From positions 1 through 7,642 of the forward strand of contig CADBPB010000176.1 of the NCBI GenBank assembly GCA_902796525.1: a stretch of DNA of 7,642 nt, read 5' to 3'. This stretch comes from an uncultured Erysipelotrichaceae bacterium (lineage in GTDB: Bacteria > Bacillota_I > Bacilli_A > Erysipelotrichales > Erysipelotrichaceae). Below, one piece after another: positions 5,738-7,642 of the stretch. The notes beneath the pieces are model-generated. The model made no database searches. It saw only the letters and a program-made list of their open reading frames with translations, and was not told where the DNA came from. Position 1 is the stretch's first letter, and the number at the start of each line of letters is the position of its first letter. Position numbers and translations under genes: made by a program.

Positions 5738-6620
5738 GTCCTGCCTCCTTCAAAGAATCCAGTCTCTTTTTTCCGATCTGATTCAGATAATCTTCTTCTG
5801 TCGTATAGATATATTTCTTAAGATATTCATCGAATGTATCTTTGGATTTTGCTGCTGCGACATATTCCCGGAAATGCATCTCATCTTCTTTCGTTGCCAG
5901 CAGAGTCGCCGTCGGATGGGAACCGAACGGAGCTTCGACGATGCAGGTGTTTCTGAAACTCAGAGAGAAAGTTCTCTGCGGGTTCTTTTTGATCTCTTCG
6001 GTATCGACGATCTTTTCGACCGTCGCGATCACATTGCGGCAGGAACGGACAAGGTCCGCGTCCTGGATCTGTGGCAAGAGGTGCCTTTCCGGCAGCTGCA
6101 GGTTGCCATATCTGTCACCCTGATAGGCATGAACGATCACCGCATCAGGCTTTGCCGCCGGCATCGCCCAGACCGGTTTCCCCGTGACAGGACACTTATA
6201 TTCAATGATATTTTTGTTTCGCAAAACGATATCGGCACCGCCGAGATAGTAAACCGGCCAGTAAGGCCAGCCTTCCCGGTCTGCACGGAAGCGGTCCCAT
6301 GACAGCATTTCCGGATAATAGTCTACTTCGATTTCCCCATTTTGAACGGCTCTGCGATAATTCGGTGCAAGTCCGTATTTTTCCAGGCCTACATAGGAAG
6401 TTTCTATTTTTCTGACGCAGCCGGCACCGATCAGCAGATCCGCATCCAAAGAATTGACGATGCCTACGATAGTCAGATCCTTTTTCTTTTGACGCACAAT
6501 CTCTCTCACAAGTGCCATCGGCTTCTGATAGACAGCGAAACCTCCGATCGCAATGCGATCGCCATCATGGATGTTTGCCGCCGCCTGAGCAAGCGAAACC
6601 AGTTTGCTCGTTCTTTCCAT
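5730..6620 (-). CDS. CoA-transferase-like alpha subunit (GctA/COG1788 type)
   Basis: This 296-residue protein should form a heteromer with the beta subunit encoded directly after it. The N-terminal IHDGDRIAIGGFAVYQKPMAL (17-37) is the family glycine loop. It is followed by DLTIVGIVNS (48-57), IETSYVGLEKYGLAPNYRRAV (72-92), a conserved-type Glu104 in YPEM, a WPV segment (121-123), and PDAVIVHAYQGDRYGNLQ (158-175), the usual CoA-transferase alpha signature. Length is in the normal range. The gene begins 3 nt after the ThDP enzyme stop and overlaps the beta gene by 8 nt, so translational coupling is likely. Start choice: the ATG at 6618-6620 has GGAGG 8 nt upstream (6629-6633), plus AGGAG directly touching the ATG. 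Because the partner subunit lacks the transferase glutamate, the pair may be a hydrolase or lyase. The substrate is unknown. Confidence 0.92.
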   Translation of the reverse strand: MERTSKLVSLAQAAANIHDGDRIAIGGFAVYQKPMALVREIVRQKKKDLTIVGIVNSLDADLLIGAGCVRKIETSYVGLEKYGLAPNYRRAVQNGEIEVDYYPEMLSWDRFRADREGWPYWPVYYLGGADIVLRNKNIIEYKCPVTGKPVWAMPAAKPDAVIVHAYQGDRYGNLQLPERHLLPQIQDADLVRSCRNVIATVEKIVDTEEIKKNPQRTFSLSFRNTCIVEAPFGSHPTATLLATKEDEMHFREYVAAAKSKDTFDEYLKKYIYTTEEDYLNQIGKKRLDSLKEAGHE

Positions 6621-6633
6621 CTCCTATTCCTCC
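6621..6633 (-). promoter_or_regulatory. Double Shine-Dalgarno at the ThDP enzyme / alpha subunit junction
   Basis: The minus strand reads GGAGGAATAGGAG directly before the alpha-subunit ATG. GGAGG at 6629-6633 has an 8-nt spacing and is the usable site. The second AGGAG abuts the start codon with no spacing and contains part of the preceding stop region (TAG at 6624-6626). This supports coupled translation of the two genes. Confidence 0.55.
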
Positions 6634-7642
6634 ATATTCCAGTTGAACGCTTCCGGCCAGATATTCACATCGCCATCGAAGTCGATTTCCAACATGAATG
6701 GCGTATCTTCTTTTCTTGCTTCCGCAAACGCGGCAGGGATTTCGGCTGCAGTTGAAATGTTCATCGTTCTGAAACCGAATACCTGTGCCACTTTTGTATA
6801 TTGAATTGGTGCCAGATCAACGCCGTAATAATGGCCTTCGCCGAATTTGAACAGTTCCTCCTGTTTGATATTTCCATAGGCATGATCGTTAAAGACGACC
6901 AGGATACAATTCTTGCAGTAACGTCCGATCGTTTCCAGATCTCCTAAAGTCATGCCCAAAGAACCATCACCGATAAATCCGATGACTTCTTTGTCCGAAG
7001 CCATGCTTGTAGCCAGCACCGCAGGAATACAGAAGCCCATGTTGCCATAGTTGACCGGTTTCATGTATCTGTTTTCCAGCGTATAGTTGAACAGATGCGA
7101 CCAGCAACCCGGATTGCCGGCGTAGACACAGATGATATCGTCTTTCTTGAAGACTTCGTTCAGTTTTCTGGCGACTGCGACTGGAGCAGCCGGGCTGGCA
7201 TTTTCATCATCCGTCTTGCCGGAATAGACTGTCCTTTTCCATTCCGCCTGACGCTGCAGCAGATCTCTGGTCCAAGCATCCTGCGCTTGGCATGTTTTCC
7301 TGAGGTCTTCCCTGTCACTGAGCGCGTCCAGCGTTTCTCTCAGTTCGGCGCAGACCCCATAGGCAACCGGATACTGCTTGCCAATCTGGGACGCTTCAAA
7401 ATCGACCTGTACGACATTCTTCAGTTTCAGACCCCAGCGATTGGTAGAGACCGAAGACATGCTGGAACCGAATACAAGGACGCAGTCCGCTTCTTCCAAT
7501 GCAGCCTTGGTAACGACGGTCCCGTGTCTGCTGCGGGCACCCAATACCAGCCTGTGATCGGTAGGAACGGAAGAGATGCCGTTGAAAGTCGTCACGACCG
7601 GAGCATTCAGCCTTTCCGCAAGTTTCATGACCTTATCGCCGC
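6624..7642 (-). CDS. Thiamine-diphosphate enzyme, acetolactate-synthase-like superfamily (N-terminus outside window)
   Basis: This is the C-terminal two thirds of a ThDP-dependent enzyme of the acetolactate synthase/benzoylformate decarboxylase/oxalyl-CoA decarboxylase superfamily. The frame stays open to the right edge, with GDKV before the Met at 7628, so that Met is internal and the gene is cut by the window, not by mutation. Counting from that Met, the central domain covers about 1-130 (VVTTFNGISSVPTDHRLVLG at 11-30, DCVLVFGSSMSS at 48-59, VVQVDFE at 72-78). The C-terminal ThDP domain follows, with GNMGF (195-199) and the cofactor motif GDGSLGMTLGDLETI ending in VVFND (220-248). The second Asn of the usual NN is Asp, a known variant. 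The visible part does not decide between decarboxylase, carboligase and 2-hydroxyacyl-CoA lyase roles. It heads the tight CoA-enzyme cluster; its promoter lies outside the window. Confidence 0.9.
   Translation of the reverse strand, partial: GDKVMKLAERLNAPVVTTFNGISSVPTDHRLVLGARSRHGTVVTKAALEEADCVLVFGSSMSSVSTNRWGLKLKNVVQVDFEASQIGKQYPVAYGVCAELRETLDALSDREDLRKTCQAQDAWTRDLLQRQAEWKRTVYSGKTDDENASPAAPVAVARKLNEVFKKDDIICVYAGNPGCWSHLFNYTLENRYMKPVNYGNMGFCIPAVLATSMASDKEVIGFIGDGSLGMTLGDLETIGRYCKNCILVVFNDHAYGNIKQEELFKFGEGHYYGVDLAPIQYTKVAQVFGFRTMNISTAAEIPAAFAEARKEDTPFMLEIDFDGDVNIWPEAFNWNMEE

Noticed and set aside
5736..6302. 188-residue plus-strand open frame opposite the alpha subunit gene
   Set aside because: It lies wholly inside a well-recognised CoA-transferase alpha gene, has no recognisable motif and looks like a codon-bias shadow.
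6624..7628. ThDP enzyme as a truncated pseudogene starting at the Met at 7628
   Set aside because: The frame continues in phase to the window edge with family-like residues before that Met, so the missing N-terminal domain simply lies outside the window.
6624..7642. Asp in place of the second Asn of the ThDP motif (VVFND) as a sign of a dead enzyme
   Set aside because: ND is a known variant in this superfamily and Asp can serve as the metal ligand. The GDG and spacing are intact.
1..7642. CRISPR arrays, insertion sequences, phage genes or long repeats
   Set aside because: Reading both strands by eye I saw no regularly spaced repeats, no transposase or integrase motifs and no terminal inverted repeats. 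The only notable palindromes are terminator hairpins.

Overview
This looks like chromosomal DNA of a Gram-positive, probably anaerobic bacterium of the Bacillota. The genes have strong GGAGG-type ribosome binding sites and short U-tailed hairpin terminators. The tRNA encodes its own CCA, and the aldo/keto reductase carries an iron-sulfur domain typical of anaerobes. A clostridial or erysipelotrichial gut lineage would fit, but the window does not prove it. All complete genes are on the minus strand; only a 3' gene fragment at the left edge is on the plus strand.

From left to right: 1-130 is the C-terminal end of an unidentified plus-strand gene, followed by a bidirectional terminator (155-181). 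An SLC1/DAACS-family (SDF) symporter lies at 205-1398. A [4Fe-4S] aldo/keto reductase lies at 1520-2707, with its own promoter and terminator. A tRNA-Ser(CGA) lies at 2812-2900 as a self-contained unit with promoter and terminator. A small membrane-anchored helical protein of unknown function occupies 3014-3700. A tight four-gene cluster runs from the right edge to 3741. In transcription order it encodes a thiamine-diphosphate (ThDP) enzyme truncated by the window edge, a CoA-transferase-like alpha subunit, its beta subunit, and a class III (CaiB/BaiF) CoA-transferase.

The four-gene cluster is the most interesting part. Gaps are 3 nt and 2 nt and one junction overlaps by 8 nt, so the genes are almost certainly co-transcribed and translationally coupled. 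Two unrelated CoA-transferase folds sit beside a carboligase/decarboxylase-type ThDP enzyme. The beta subunit appears to lack the catalytic glutamate of true class I CoA-transferases. A working hypothesis is that the class III enzyme makes an acyl-CoA, the ThDP enzyme makes or breaks a C-C bond next to a carbonyl, and the alpha/beta pair acts as a hydrolase or C-C lyase on a CoA thioester. The substrate cannot be told from the sequence.

The SLC1-type symporter is also unusual. Its NMDGT sodium-site motif reads HMCGG, and the arginine that binds the acidic side chain of glutamate/aspartate is a tyrosine. It probably does not transport dicarboxylic amino acids and may be coupled differently.
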